A stretch of DNA of 64,000 nt from a virus (IMGVR_UViG_3300035703_000083:1-64000); one strand, 5' to 3'. Counted from the stretch's first letter, positions 1 through 8,062 are shown. Notes: generated by a model not told the origin, from the sequence alone. Numbers and translations: made by a program.

Positions 1-337
1 CGGGTACTCTTCTTTTGGCAGCTACACCGGCAACGGCAGCTCGACTGACGGTCCCTTTGTGTACACCGGGTTTAGGCCAGCGTTTGTGATGATGAAGATG
101 AGTAGTTCAACTAGCCATTGGTGGATGAATGACAACAAGCGTACTGGGGCGTATAACGTTGCAGATGGCCTGCTGTTCCCTAATCTTTCAAGCGCAGAAA
201 GCACTTTTGCAACGATGGACTTTTTGAGTAATGGATTTAAATTGCGAGCCGCATCATCTGACATCAACACTTCCTCCGCCACCTACATCTACGCCGCCTT
301 TGCCGAATCGCCCTTCAACTACGCCCGCGCCCGCTGA
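1..337 (+). CDS. tail fibre protein, C-terminal part (5' end outside window)
   Basis: Reading frame 2 is open from the first base to TGA at 335-337, giving about 111 residues with no start inside the window. The text is Gly/Ser/Thr rich, with FVYTGFRPAFVMMK, a Trp pair followed by NDNKR, and a final TYIYAAFAESPFNYARAR. This pattern is common at the C-terminus of phage tail fibre or appendage proteins, where it forms a beta-rich receptor-binding end. The gene beginning at 63263 at the other end of the window is probably its N-terminal half, if the map is circular. The fibre assignment rests on pattern recognition and context. Confidence 0.7.
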   Translation, partial: GYSSFGSYTGNGSSTDGPFVYTGFRPAFVMMKMSSSTSHWWMNDNKRTGAYNVADGLLFPNLSSAESTFATMDFLSNGFKLRAASSDINTSSATYIYAAFAESPFNYARAR

Positions 338-355
338 CCCCACTAGAGAACACGG

Positions 356-1210
356 TTAAAGCGTCGGCATTTCGTATTCTTGCGTAGTATTGCAATAGTG
401 CTTCCAGATCACCTCGGCGCTGTTGCCTGCCCATTTTGCCACTTGAGCCACGGGAATACCTGCCTCTATCCATCGACTGATAGCAGTGTGACGTAAGTCG
501 TAAGGTCGGTAGCGATGGGAAGTCAGGCCAGCATTGTGAAGCTCCTTGGCGCGATCATAGAAAAAACTTTGGAAGGCGTATCTGTTGTAAGGGAAAACAT
601 ATTCATCACCTTGCGGCATCTCGGCCAAGATTTCTTTGCAACGACCGTTTAAGGGCACTGTTCTCTTTTTGTTTGTTTTTGTTGAATTCTTCAGTCCATG
701 GGTGAGAGTGTAATTGCAATGAACAAGCAGTTTTTCATCTTTTACATCTTCCCATTTCACCGCTCTCACTTCTCCAGTGCGCATTGCGGTTTGCAGCATA
801 AATTCCGAATACAAATCCCACCTTTTTTCATGGCAAGTTCTTTTGGCGCCTAGAGCTATCAACAATAGACTGATTTCATCTCTAGGGATGACAATAATTT
901 CCTCGTCAGACTGAGGAGGCTTCGGCATGCGAAAAGTAATAATTGGATTTTTACTGATGTAAGCAATGTCTTCACTGCTTGCCCATCGATATAGACTTTT
1001 GACATACATCGCAACTCGCCTGGCCGACTTGACTGGGGTTTGAGCTAGCACCCACGCCATCACCTGCCTGCCTTGTTCTAGGTCGGTGATCGGGCATCGT
1101 TTCATCCACTTGTCTACTTGCCTGTAATCGGCCACTAGGCTTGTGGGGCATAATGTCACCGAACGCTCGGCCTTGAAATCGTCCCAAGCCTGCTGCAGCG
1201 TTTTGCTCAT
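356..1210 (-). CDS. int: tyrosine-type site-specific integrase
   Basis: A 284-residue tyrosine recombinase that would integrate the phage into the host chromosome. An N-terminal SAM-like DNA-binding half (about 1-105) precedes the catalytic domain. The first catalytic Arg is in MRTGEVRAVKWEDV, the second box is YDLRHTAISRW, and the nucleophile is the Tyr of WKHY near residue 271. The usual HxxR His is Tyr and the usual GH of LGHSS is GN; I believe such changes also occur in related integrases, so this is not evidence of inactivity. It faces away from the gene at 1276 across a 65-base region containing an inverted repeat. It is the main evidence for a temperate lifestyle. Confidence 0.93.
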   Translation of the reverse strand: MSKTLQQAWDDFKAERSVTLCPTSLVADYRQVDKWMKRCPITDLEQGRQVMAWVLAQTPVKSARRVAMYVKSLYRWASSEDIAYISKNPIITFRMPKPPQSDEEIIVIPRDEISLLLIALGAKRTCHEKRWDLYSEFMLQTAMRTGEVRAVKWEDVKDEKLLVHCNYTLTHGLKNSTKTNKKRTVPLNGRCKEILAEMPQGDEYVFPYNRYAFQSFFYDRAKELHNAGLTSHRYRPYDLRHTAISRWIEAGIPVAQVAKWAGNSAEVIWKHYCNTTQEYEMPTL

Positions 1211-1275
1211 GGTTTTCGAGGGGGGATATTGATTAGACTACATCTAATGCTGCCCTTAGTCTAGGTTTAGTACAA
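1211..1275. promoter_or_regulatory. divergent intergenic region with inverted repeat and operator-like site
   Basis: This short gap separates the integrase (minus) from the plus-strand gene at 1276, so it must hold start signals for both. It contains the inverted repeat AGACTA...TAGTCT. At 1271-1280 is TACAAATGTT, close to the palindrome TACATTTGTA found twice at 27648-27677; this copy overlaps the start codon at 1276. Which protein binds here is unknown. The XRE-type regulator at 45223-45525 is the obvious candidate. Confidence 0.4.
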
Positions 1276-1791
1276 ATGTTCCTTCTCAACGGCAAACCAC
1301 TGAGTCCCGACGTAGCCTTTGTTGACATTAACGAAATACAAAGACCCGCAAACTGGCTCCGACTGGCCACTCCCGACGAGCGGGCAGCGGCAGGAGTGAC
1401 GGAAGCACCAGACCCTCGACCCTACGATCAACGTTTTGCGTGGGGCTATTCCGCAGACGGCACCCTCCTCTGGAAGGATCACGATCAGCTTGTAGAGCAG
1501 TGGTCCGAACAAACCCGCCAAACAGCCAATTCCCTTCTTCAGCCATCGGACTGGCAAGTCATTCGCGAGGCGGATAACGGAAAGGAGATGGATGCAGAGC
1601 TGAAGCAATTGCGCCAAGACATTCGCTTGGCCGCTGGCGCGAAGGTCGCTGCCATCAACGCGACCATGACCACGCAAGAGCTGGCTTCATATGTGACCAG
1701 CAGCGAATATTCGTCCTGGCCTCCGCAGGCGGAGCCAGCAGGCGATGATACAGTAGTGTTCGATTCTGGCGCCGTCAGTGGCGTCTTCTAA
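1276..1791 (+). CDS. tail-fibre-associated protein (DUF4376-like)
   Basis: A 171-residue protein. The middle and C-terminal part, LLQPSDWQVIREADNG then DAELKQLRQDIRLAAGAK, resembles proteins encoded next to phage tail fibres that carry a WxVxR.E..G motif and a basic helix (DUF4376/tail assembly type). The N-terminal RFAWGYSADGTLLWK segment looks beta-rich. It lies just past the integrase, next to the presumed fibre end, which fits a fibre accessory or chaperone. Exact function is inferred from position and weak similarity. Confidence 0.65.
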   Translation: MFLLNGKPLSPDVAFVDINEIQRPANWLRLATPDERAAAGVTEAPDPRPYDQRFAWGYSADGTLLWKDHDQLVEQWSEQTRQTANSLLQPSDWQVIREADNGKEMDAELKQLRQDIRLAAGAKVAAINATMTTQELASYVTSSEYSSWPPQAEPAGDDTVVFDSGAVSGVF

Positions 1792-1793
1792 GA

Positions 1794-1880
1794 ATGACCA
1801 CCATTTCCCTTGCAGCTCTTGCCGTCTTTTTACTGATGGGCTATAGTTTGCTTTCCATGGCGAGCGACGATGGCCGTTAA
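1794..1880 (+). CDS. single-pass small membrane peptide, 28 aa
   Basis: Starts two bases after the preceding stop and encodes MTTISLAALAVFLLMGYSLL followed by a short polar tail ending in DDGR. One hydrophobic helix fills residues 3-20. Its end overlaps the next gene (start 1870) by 11 bases in another frame, as in tightly packed phage operons. No function can be assigned; small inner-membrane peptides of this kind are frequent in cyanophages. Confidence 0.5.
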   Translation: MTTISLAALAVFLLMGYSLLSMASDDGR

Positions 1881-2007
1881 AAGCAAGCAAGGCGCTGCTA
1901 GCAGTAAGCGCATCATTGTTTCCAAGCCCAAAAAAACTAGGCAAGGAGATGGCCAACATAGCAAGGCCAGCCACGGACGAAAAAAAAGTCGAGGCCAAGG
2001 CCGTTGA
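1870..2007 (+). CDS. small, very basic KKTRQG-type protein, 45 aa
   Basis: Encodes MAVKSKQGAASSKRIIVSKP followed by KKTRQGDGQHSK and a Lys/Arg-rich end GQGR. The KKTRQG...GQGR pattern matches a short basic protein I recall from many cyanophage genomes, whose role is not known to me. The charge suggests binding to nucleic acid or an acidic partner. It overlaps the 28-residue membrane peptide upstream and is followed by a rho-independent terminator at 2023-2050. Confidence 0.65.
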   Translation: MAVKSKQGAASSKRIIVSKPKKTRQGDGQHSKASHGRKKSRGQGR

Positions 2008-2022
2008 CGATGGTGCAATGGG

Positions 2023-2050
2023 GAGGTAGTCTACGGACTGCCTCTTTTTT
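2023..2050 (+). terminator. rho-independent terminator
   Basis: GAGGTAGTC pairs with GACTGCCTC (one U-G pair), followed by six T. It ends the unit holding 1276-2007. Confidence 0.75.
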
Positions 2051-2055
2051 GTACC

Positions 2056-2307
2056 ATGGCTGCCTTCGTCAATTCCATCACTTTTTCCCATCGTTTTTCT
2101 GACGATCACACAACTAGTGACACCTGCTCTTATCAAGAAATCAATCATGTGTATAGCAACGATAATGCTATTTCCATGGCTCGGGCATATTATCAATTCA
2201 TGATGGCTTGCGGCTACGCTCCGCAGAGTGTCATTGATGGTATGGTTTGCATTGCTTCCGAATACGAACAAGCATACTGCTACGATAAGGAAAAGAGCCG
2301 TGAGTGA
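2056..2307 (+). CDS. hypothetical protein, 83 aa
   Basis: Starts just after the terminator at 2050. The product is polar, with aromatic and Cys residues (CSYQEINHVYSNDN, AYYQFMMACGYAPQS). Its last bases overlap the GTG start of the next gene in GTGA, indicating translational coupling to the large structural gene at 2304. I do not recognise a family. Confidence 0.65.
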   Translation: MAAFVNSITFSHRFSDDHTTSDTCSYQEINHVYSNDNAISMARAYYQFMMACGYAPQSVIDGMVCIASEYEQAYCYDKEKSRE

Positions 2308-3542
2308 TCTTGGGACAAGTTATTCGCAACAACGAACAGTTTGAAACACATATAGAAGCAGATCATCGCGGGCAAATCCTGGCCAAAGGGCCAGACAGTG
2401 GCTCTCTGGATGCTTTCGGCAGGGCTCGTTTTAGCGAGCCCTTCACTCTCTTTGATTCAGCATTGCGCTATACGAAACGCACCGATCTATGGGACGAAGC
2501 GCTTGTTGGTAGTGGAACCACGCTTTATTTGCCCAATGAAAGCTCATTGGAGCTGAAAACTACTACGGCATCAGGCGATACGGTGCTGCGTCGTTCGCGC
2601 AGAAGCCTTCCCTATCAGCCCGGTAAAAGCTTGATGATCCTTGCAAGCTTTGTTGGCAATCAACCCGCTTCCGGCTTGGTGCAGGAAGTGGGCTTTTTTA
2701 ATGATGACAATGGAGTGATGGTGAGGGCCAGCGGACAAACCATCGAATTTGTCGTCAGAAGCAAGGCTACTGGCGCTGTCGTTGACAATGTTGTTCCTCA
2801 ATCATCTTGGAACATTGATACTTTTGCCGAGCTTGATTTTGCGAAAGCCAATATTTTCATTACCGATCTGGAGTGGTTAGGAGTAGGAAGGGTAAGATGT
2901 GGGTTTGTTGTGAACGGCGAAATTCGCTATTGCCATGAATTTAACCATGCAAATTATATCGATAGTGTTTATATGACCACAGCAACATTGCCTGTCTCTT
3001 ATCGCATCCATAATTCTTCCTCCATCGCTTCTCCTGCAGTTCTCACGCAGATTTGCACAAGCGTCGTCAGCGAAGGCGGTTATCAGCCGACAGGGCCAAT
3101 ATACGTTGCTGGCAGAGGAGCTGGTAATTTTGCATCAATCACTTCAGAAACTCTAGTGGCTGCCATTCGCATGGCCAGTGGTCGTACCGACAATGTAATC
3201 ATTCCATCGCAAATTGATGCCAGCATTGGCGGAAATCCAGGTTCCAACGTAGTAGCACAGTGGCGCTTGCGCTTGAATCCTACGATTAGTGGCTCTTGGG
3301 CAGAGGCAAGCAATGGCAGGGGAAACGTACAGGTGATGAGTAGTGGCACTTTCTCTGGAGGAACAGTGATTGGTGCTGGCTTGGTTGCCTCTAGGAGCAG
3401 CATTGAGTTTGATCCTGAAAGCGGTCTTGCGTTGGCCCTTGGTCGCACTATTGCTGGGGATAGCGATGTGATTGCCTTGACCATTGAATGCAGTAACAGC
3501 GAACAGGCTACTGGCTTGCTGGGCTGGCGAGAAGTGGTCTAA
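2304..3542 (+). CDS. phage structural protein (SGSLDAFGRARFSEPFTLFD family)
   Basis: A 412-residue beta-rich protein starting at GTG 2304, overlapping the previous stop by four bases. The N-terminal SGSLDAFGRARFSEPFTLFD, central YQPGKSLMILASF, and DNVVPQSSWNID with LEWLGVGRVRCGFVVNG match a virion protein type recurrent in cyanophages and other marine phages. Such proteins are usually annotated as structural or tail-associated. The C-terminal 120 residues carry less familiar sequence and may be a host-specific domain. It sits beside other tail accessory genes. Confidence 0.75.
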   Translation: MILGQVIRNNEQFETHIEADHRGQILAKGPDSGSLDAFGRARFSEPFTLFDSALRYTKRTDLWDEALVGSGTTLYLPNESSLELKTTTASGDTVLRRSRRSLPYQPGKSLMILASFVGNQPASGLVQEVGFFNDDNGVMVRASGQTIEFVVRSKATGAVVDNVVPQSSWNIDTFAELDFAKANIFITDLEWLGVGRVRCGFVVNGEIRYCHEFNHANYIDSVYMTTATLPVSYRIHNSSSIASPAVLTQICTSVVSEGGYQPTGPIYVAGRGAGNFASITSETLVAAIRMASGRTDNVIIPSQIDASIGGNPGSNVVAQWRLRLNPTISGSWAEASNGRGNVQVMSSGTFSGGTVIGAGLVASRSSIEFDPESGLALALGRTIAGDSDVIALTIECSNSEQATGLLGWREVV

Positions 3543-3566
3543 ACTGGTCTTTGCTTTTGCTGAGCC

Positions 3567-3767
3567 ATGAACGTTCCTGATGAAATCTTCAGGCAGTATC
3601 AAGTGGAGGCCATTGCGGATGCGCTGCAAGAGCTAATAGCCAATGAAGACTCAGCCTTAAAGGCAAAGCAAGGTCTTGTCACTGCCGTTAATTATTGGTA
3701 CGATTATCACTACCAAGAGATTGAGAAATGGACGGCACTGAAAAGACTACTGGAGCGCCCTCTGTAG
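3567..3767 (+). CDS. hypothetical protein, 66 aa
   Basis: Encodes MNVPDEIFRQYQVEAIADAL and a helical, aromatic C-terminus (YWYDYHYQEIEKW). It overlaps the next gene (start 3728) by 40 bases in another frame. Similar short helical proteins accompany structural genes in cyanophages, but I cannot name a function. Confidence 0.6.
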   Translation: MNVPDEIFRQYQVEAIADALQELIANEDSALKAKQGLVTAVNYWYDYHYQEIEKWTALKRLLERPL

Positions 3768-4108
3768 AGCAATGGTTGAACAGTGCAGAAATGAAAGCTT
3801 TCCGCGAAGCATGGCAGGCTTCTGAAATGAAAGAGCAAGCTCAGGACCAAGCCTGGTGGGATAGCCTCAATGGAGAAGAAAGGGCAAGGGCTTTACGGCA
3901 AGTGGCAAAGCTAATGCACAAGGCCGAAATCAAAGACAAGGGCTCGTATCGCTATGCCATGTACGACATCTTCGGCGCTGACTATTGCGACGGCATGGCT
4001 CACTACATGGAGCTGCACAATGTCATTTATCGTGGCCTAGAAGCGGAACGACGGGCTTACAGGATGGATGATGAGGATGCACTAGATGATGATACAAGTG
4101 GCCAGTGA
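3728..4108 (+). CDS. hypothetical acidic protein, 126 aa
   Basis: An acidic, helix-rich protein with several Trp and Tyr residues, an AKLMHKAEIKDKGSYRYAMYD stretch and a C-terminal DDEDALDDDTSGQ tail. It overlaps the preceding gene by 40 bases and ends the plus-strand block that starts at 1276. The facing minus-strand gene ends at 4180, and the gap between them is AT-rich. Family not recognised. Confidence 0.6.
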   Translation: MDGTEKTTGAPSVEQWLNSAEMKAFREAWQASEMKEQAQDQAWWDSLNGEERARALRQVAKLMHKAEIKDKGSYRYAMYDIFGADYCDGMAHYMELHNVIYRGLEAERRAYRMDDEDALDDDTSGQ

Positions 4109-4179
4109 GGGCCATTCCAGCCGAAAGCAAGGCGAGGCCCAGTACCACTTCCATTGAATTGTCCTAGTCTTTAATTATT

Positions 4180-4581
4180 TTACTCGGGCAATTGCCAGGT
4201 GATACGAAGTTCGCCTCCCAATGCTTTGATGTCATCGCTTGCGTCAGGCGGAGCTTCGTGAATGATCATCACTGATGGCACTACTGCGTCAGGTAATGGC
4301 GTGATGGTAGCTTGAGGAAAGAGGGCTTTTGCTTTTTCCGCGAGCTTATTTGCCTTGCTTTCCTTTTCTTCTTTGTCCCATTCCTCCACCAGTGCAGCCG
4401 TTTGTTTGTCCACGGCCTTAAGGGTGACACTCACCTTCCAAGCTTCCCAGTCGAGCCTGCAATGAGCTAGAAGAAGCTTTAGCCATGGAGACGAGGAGAG
4501 GCTGGGGCGATGCTGAATGAGCCACATGACGACCTCGTAGAACAGCGCATTGACAAGCGTTTGCAGAGGAAGGCCGTTCAT
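4180..4581 (-). CDS. hypothetical protein, 133 aa
   Basis: An N-terminal hydrophobic helix (LVNALFYEVVMWLIQ) is followed by a Lys/Glu-rich helical region around residues 70-95 and a C-terminal beta segment (GGELRITWQLPE). It is the last gene of the minus-strand lysis-region run and may be carried by the same transcript as the peptidase at 5020. No family recognised. Confidence 0.6.
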   Translation of the reverse strand: MNGLPLQTLVNALFYEVVMWLIQHRPSLSSSPWLKLLLAHCRLDWEAWKVSVTLKAVDKQTAALVEEWDKEEKESKANKLAEKAKALFPQATITPLPDAVVPSVMIIHEAPPDASDDIKALGGELRITWQLPE

Positions 4582-4588
4582 AGTGTAG

Positions 4589-5011
4589 TTAAGTGGAAAT
4601 TTTCATAAATCTGCCATCTTTGCCATGCTTGCGTTGAGGCTTGATATAGCAATTTTCTCGCGGCGTCAACCATTGCAAGTTGCACGCTCTATTGTCTTTC
4701 TTGTCTCCATTGATGTGATCCACGACCCAATTCGAGGCTGGGCGCGGTCCTAAAAAATGCTCCGCTACCAATACATGTACGCGCACTCCTCTTCGATAAG
4801 CCCCCAGATGCACATGCAAATATGGATCGCCGCAAGGCTTTACAATTTCGCCACCATACCATCTAGTCATATTGACGCCGCTCGGATGACGTTGAGTAAC
4901 TAAACGTTTCAGGCTACGAATTCTGCCCAAGCTGCTTACTTCATACTTGCCTTCGAGCTCCTTAATGGGCCTCCACTCTTCGTTTTCGTTTTGGTCATTG
5001 TTTAGCGTCAT
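4589..5011 (-). CDS. HNH homing endonuclease with NUMOD4 domain
   Basis: A 140-residue protein. The N-terminal EEWRPIKELEGKYEVSSLGR is a NUMOD4 module. The HNH core follows with VHVLVAEHFLGP, VVDHINGDKKDNRACNLQWL and the trailing NC of HNH_3 enzymes. Such free-standing endonucleases cut DNA at specific sites and spread themselves between phages. No intron boundary was seen. The ATG at 5011 is chosen because the NUMOD4 domain begins shortly after it. It sits between the peptidase gene and 4180, apparently inserted in the lysis region. Confidence 0.9.
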   Translation of the reverse strand: MTLNNDQNENEEWRPIKELEGKYEVSSLGRIRSLKRLVTQRHPSGVNMTRWYGGEIVKPCGDPYLHVHLGAYRRGVRVHVLVAEHFLGPRPASNWVVDHINGDKKDNRACNLQWLTPRENCYIKPQRKHGKDGRFMKIST

Positions 5012-5019
5012 GTTTTTCC

Positions 5020-5694
5020 CTAGGGTCGGACAATCATACCCCAACCATCATTGCCTTTTACTTCCCATCGAGGCAACCAGTATTGAGTTGGAAAAACTAT
5101 TGAGCGACCATTGGCGGTCTTATGACCTCCATTGATTAAATCTGGCGCGCCCATGGGATCATGATGGACTGTGTTGCGGTTTAATGTGCCAACCACGACA
5201 GACCAATGTCCGCCCCCTGAAGGTTTTGTATAATTCGAATGGTGCAACCATCCAGTTGCGACTGGTCTTCCGGCGTTAATCTCTGCAAACAGATCGGACA
5301 ATTTCAGGTTTTGACGAAATTCTGCCTTTAATCCAAGACTTTTTAGCGCCGCCACTTGTGCGCTTGCATTGGTCGTGTCTCCAAACTTGGCGCGAATTTT
5401 ATTGTACTCGTCATCGCTCTTTACCTTTCCATAGAACGCTGCAATCATCGCGCAGGAGCTGCTGAAGCATTCTCTGTCGCCTTGCCTAGAAGCATTGTCG
5501 CGCTGGCTGAAATAAGGCACTTGCAATGGATTGGAAAGCAAAGGCTTGGGCGCTGGCCCGGCTCTATACATTTCAGCAAACTCAGAGAGTTGCTCGTTCG
5601 TTAGCTGTTCTTCAAGCCAGTTCCACGCGGCCAGTTGATGACTCTCCCCATCGAAAAATTTAGCTGCATTGATCAGACGAATGGGACGGCTCAT
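5020..5694 (-). CDS. C39-like cysteine peptidase, candidate endolysin
   Basis: A 224-residue protein. The peptidase core starts with LQVPYFSQRDNAS (oxyanion Gln), has the likely nucleophile Cys in DRECFSSSCAMIAAFYG, and a His in GGGHWSVVVG followed by VHHDPMG. This is the papain-like Peptidase_C39_2 layout. In phages such enzymes are often annotated as lysins acting on peptidoglycan peptides. No signal peptide is seen, so release would need a holin; a small membrane protein is encoded just upstream at 5762-5905. The endolysin role is inferred from fold and neighbours. Confidence 0.75.
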   Translation of the reverse strand: MSRPIRLINAAKFFDGESHQLAAWNWLEEQLTNEQLSEFAEMYRAGPAPKPLLSNPLQVPYFSQRDNASRQGDRECFSSSCAMIAAFYGKVKSDDEYNKIRAKFGDTTNASAQVAALKSLGLKAEFRQNLKLSDLFAEINAGRPVATGWLHHSNYTKPSGGGHWSVVVGTLNRNTVHHDPMGAPDLINGGHKTANGRSIVFPTQYWLPRWEVKGNDGWGMIVRP

Positions 5695-5761
5695 GGCTAA
5701 AGATGCAGAAAAGTGGCGCCCACGCTTGGTGCGAGAGCGCTCAAGAAGGATGACGCCAGTC

Positions 5762-5905
5762 TCACTTGGCGCTAGGGAACAGGCGCTTGAGAATAGTCAG
5801 CAGCAGTTGGATGGTGCTATTGCTTTTCAGCGAAGAACGAGCAACAATTTCATCGGCAGCACCAACGACAATGGCACCAATGACGAACCATTCGGCGGCT
5901 CCCAT
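5762..5905 (-). CDS. small holin-like membrane protein, 47 aa
   Basis: Encodes MGAAEWFVIGAIVVGAADEI followed by VARSSLKSNS, a second hydrophobic stretch TIQLLLTIL and a basic end KRLFPSAK. A first membrane helix spans residues 5-20 and a possible second 30-40. I recall very similar short proteins (DEIVARSSLKSNSTIQL) in other cyanophage genomes. Its place directly upstream of the peptidase at 5020 suggests a holin, but this is inferred. Confidence 0.7.
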   Translation of the reverse strand: MGAAEWFVIGAIVVGAADEIVARSSLKSNSTIQLLLTILKRLFPSAK

Positions 5906-5932
5906 GGCAATTAAAGCAAACTTTCTTAAAGC

Positions 5933-6178
5933 CTAGCGTCTAATTTCGAGAGAGCGCACACGCTCCTCCAGCCCTTTCATGCTTTCAGTGAGCACGTCAA
6001 GTTTCTCGGTGATGCTTTCTATCTGCGCAGTGATTTTCACTTGCTGATGGCCAATGCTCATCATCATGCCGCCAGTCGCCAAAAGCATGCCAGCCGTGAT
6101 GCTCACTGCCAAGTGGGCTAATTGTTCTTGCCAGGCGTTCACGGATGGTAGGCATTTTGTCCATTCTAAACATTGCAC
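5933..6178 (-). CDS. membrane protein with coiled coil, possible second lysis protein
   Basis: Open from GTG 6178 (81 aa); a second GTG at 6142 would give 69 aa starting VNAWQEQ. A hydrophobic helix (AVSITAGMLLATGGMMMSIG) is followed by a heptad-patterned coiled coil ITEKLDVLTESMKGLEERVR. This helix-plus-coiled-coil build is seen in small phage lysis proteins (holin accessory or XhlA-like). It is upstream of the holin-like gene, so a lysis role is plausible but unproven. Confidence 0.6.
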   Translation of the reverse strand: MQCLEWTKCLPSVNAWQEQLAHLAVSITAGMLLATGGMMMSIGHQQVKITAQIESITEKLDVLTESMKGLEERVRSLEIRR

Positions 6179-6227
6179 AGTGTCAACTATTCCGTCTTAA
6201 GCTAAAGACAAGACAATTCGTTTCGCC

Positions 6228-6713
6228 ATGGGGAAAGGAAATGAGGCTGACTTTCTTCTGTATTCCCTTTCTGAATTACGCCCTGGAGAAGCTAAGCGTC
6301 GTTTCCGAAAAAGTATTTTCGAGGACTACTCGCTTCGAGGGCCATTTGGCCATTGCGCTTGTGCCTATTGCGGCAAGTGGACCGAGAAATTAACGATTGA
6401 TCACATTGTTCCCAAGAGCAAAGGAGGGCCACACTTTGCAAAATGGAACAGTGCTCCATCGTGCCTTGAATGTAACGCTGACAAAGGAAGCTTGCCAGTG
6501 TTTGAATGGTGGCGACCCAAAGAATTCTGGACCGCGCAGCGAGAGGAAACTTTACTGAGCTGGGTACATGCCCATAGTTTCGTTAGCGCCCACACTGATA
6601 TTGGCAACTGGGAGCAATGGATGCAAGAAACGCAAAGGATTGTGCCGGTGCATGAAGACAAAAGAAAGGCGGCTCACTGGCCGCCTTTGTCGCAATTGCG
6701 TTTTGCTAGCTAA
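6228..6713 (+). CDS. HNH endonuclease
   Basis: A 161-residue protein with a classical HNH domain at about residues 43-90: CAYCGKW (zinc pair 1), LTIDHIVPKSKGG (catalytic DH), then CLECNADKG (zinc pair 2). The N-terminus and Trp-rich C-terminus are unfamiliar. It is the only plus-strand gene here and overlaps the minus gene at 6706 by eight bases. It could be a mobile free-standing endonuclease or a DNA-processing HNH. TerL does have its own nuclease motifs, so a packaging role is not required. Confidence 0.88.
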   Translation: MGKGNEADFLLYSLSELRPGEAKRRFRKSIFEDYSLRGPFGHCACAYCGKWTEKLTIDHIVPKSKGGPHFAKWNSAPSCLECNADKGSLPVFEWWRPKEFWTAQREETLLSWVHAHSFVSAHTDIGNWEQWMQETQRIVPVHEDKRKAAHWPPLSQLRFAS

Positions 6714-7095
6714 CTGGATCGAAGATGATCTCTGGAGGCCCTTGCCTGACGCCAGGCATAGGACAAAAACCATCAGGGCAGCCACTGACCATGTAGTCAT
6801 CAGGATCGTAATCAGCAAGCCTATCTGCCACTTCTTTGCTTTCTTTTTGGATGGCTGCTTTATGCATGGCCTCTTCTAGTTCCTTAATGCCAATCAAGCG
6901 GTCAAGATACCAGCGAGCTTTTTTTAGATCTTCGGCGCCCTTTTTCTTGTCGTAGCGCCAAACATATTTTTGCACATTTCCCTTTAGGAAGCCTTTGAAT
7001 TCTTCAGTGGTCATTGAAGCTTCAATGGCTTCAATGCATTCAATGCCGCCAAAAGAATCGGCGTAGTGAGAGGGATGATTGACAGGATCGTGCAT
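6706..7095 (-). CDS. DUF3310 (SaV-like) protein
   Basis: A 129-residue protein starting MHDPVNHPSHY with GGIECIEAIE, FKGFLKGNVQKYVWRYDKK and EDLKKARWYLDRLI. These match the DUF3310 family, common beside nucleotide-metabolism genes in phages and sometimes annotated as nucleotide kinase-like, with no firm biochemical role known to me. The C-terminal CPDGFCPMPG carries two Cys. It is three bases downstream of thyX in the same operon, which supports a nucleotide-pool role. Confidence 0.85.
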   Translation of the reverse strand: MHDPVNHPSHYADSFGGIECIEAIEASMTTEEFKGFLKGNVQKYVWRYDKKKGAEDLKKARWYLDRLIGIKELEEAMHKAAIQKESKEVADRLADYDPDDYMVSGCPDGFCPMPGVRQGPPEIIFDPVS

Positions 7096-7098
7096 GAC

Positions 7099-7815
7099 TC
7101 AGAATTGGTAGTTGTTGGCCTCAAAAGCCGCAAAAGCTTCTGGAGCAATGGGATAAGCAAGCTCTAGCAATGCCTCGGCATAAGCAGTGATTTCCGCTTG
7201 TGCGCCGTGGCCAATACGCAAGCTTATGAAATGCAGCAAGGCCTGGAGTGAGCAAGTCCAAGTGAAAGAAGAATAGAGGGCGGCAGGAAGTACGGCACGA
7301 GCCTGCTCCTTGCTTACTCCCATTGCCACAAGCTCTTCGTAAGCTGCCTTGGAGGTCTTGAGAGCCTCTCTATAGAAGATGACGGCCCGAGACTGCTCAC
7401 TAGTGGGCAGCGGCTCTCCAGAGGCTTGTCTGTTGCTTTCGGCTTGCCTTAGGAACTCCCTAGGCATATAGAACTGGGCATCTTCCGCTGAGCAATAACG
7501 AAAGCTCTTTTCGTTCCAGCCCAATTGATCATCAACGAAAGTGGATGCCACTGTGTGCTTCCACCATTGACGAGCAATAAACAATGGCGCCTTTACATGC
7601 CATTTAAACACAACGCCTCGAAAAGGGGAAGTGTGATGCTCGCGGGCGAGATAGTTGAGAAGTTTTTCATCCTTTTCTTCCCATTGCTCTTTTCTGTTGT
7701 CAAAGCTTTGACGAGCATCATTTACCACGGACAGACTATTGCCCATGGAGTCGAGCAGCATGACAAGGCTTTTGCCATCGTCGAGCGGGTCAATGGATGG
7801 AAAATCAGTCTTCAC
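7099..7815 (-). CDS. thyX: flavin-dependent thymidylate synthase ThyX
   Basis: Converts dUMP to dTMP using folate and FAD. The product has 238 aa from GTG 7815, chosen because GGAG lies seven bases upstream and the start overlaps the previous stop by 11 bases; a longer frame to 7881 lacks this. The family motif RHRxxSxNxxSxR appears in an extended form: RQWWKHT, then about ten residues, then WNEKSFRY. FTWTCSLQALLHFISLR matches the C-terminal substrate-binding helix. It sits with DUF3310 and a Dcd-like gene, and complements the RNR genes at 31954-34209. Confidence 0.92.
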   Translation of the reverse strand: MKTDFPSIDPLDDGKSLVMLLDSMGNSLSVVNDARQSFDNRKEQWEEKDEKLLNYLAREHHTSPFRGVVFKWHVKAPLFIARQWWKHTVASTFVDDQLGWNEKSFRYCSAEDAQFYMPREFLRQAESNRQASGEPLPTSEQSRAVIFYREALKTSKAAYEELVAMGVSKEQARAVLPAALYSSFTWTCSLQALLHFISLRIGHGAQAEITAYAEALLELAYPIAPEAFAAFEANNYQF

Positions 7816-8062
7816 TTTCTTTATTCTCCAGCATTTCTCGCTGCACTTCCGCGAGCACGGCATGAAAGTTGTGACGCGCATCCATCATTGATGCAGCCAT
7901 AAAGTAGGAGCGGCTGCTCACCCAGTCGCACCATTTAACCGCCTTGTCCCCGTCTTCAGGCCATTCTTCAGGAGCATAAATCTGCATCAAGGCGACCATG
8001 CTATTCATGGCATAGTTGTCAAGCAAGTTGACAGGAGAAGGTTCGAGAGAAGGATCAGTCAT
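7805..8062 (-). CDS. hypothetical protein, 85 aa
   Basis: ATG 8062 lies in the sequence ATGACTGA that also ends the upstream gene (stop at 8055), so the two are translationally coupled. The product starts MTDPSLEPSPVNLLDNYAMN and contains EEWPEDGDKAVKWCDWV. It overlaps thyX by 11 bases. It is probably a small cytoplasmic accessory of the operon; family not recognised. Confidence 0.65.
   Translation of the reverse strand: MTDPSLEPSPVNLLDNYAMNSMVALMQIYAPEEWPEDGDKAVKWCDWVSSRSYFMAASMMDARHNFHAVLAEVQREMLENKESED

Noticed and set aside
1-337. Diversity-generating retroelement target in the tail fibre
   Set aside because: No reverse transcriptase gene, template repeat or adenine-specific variability signature was seen in the window.
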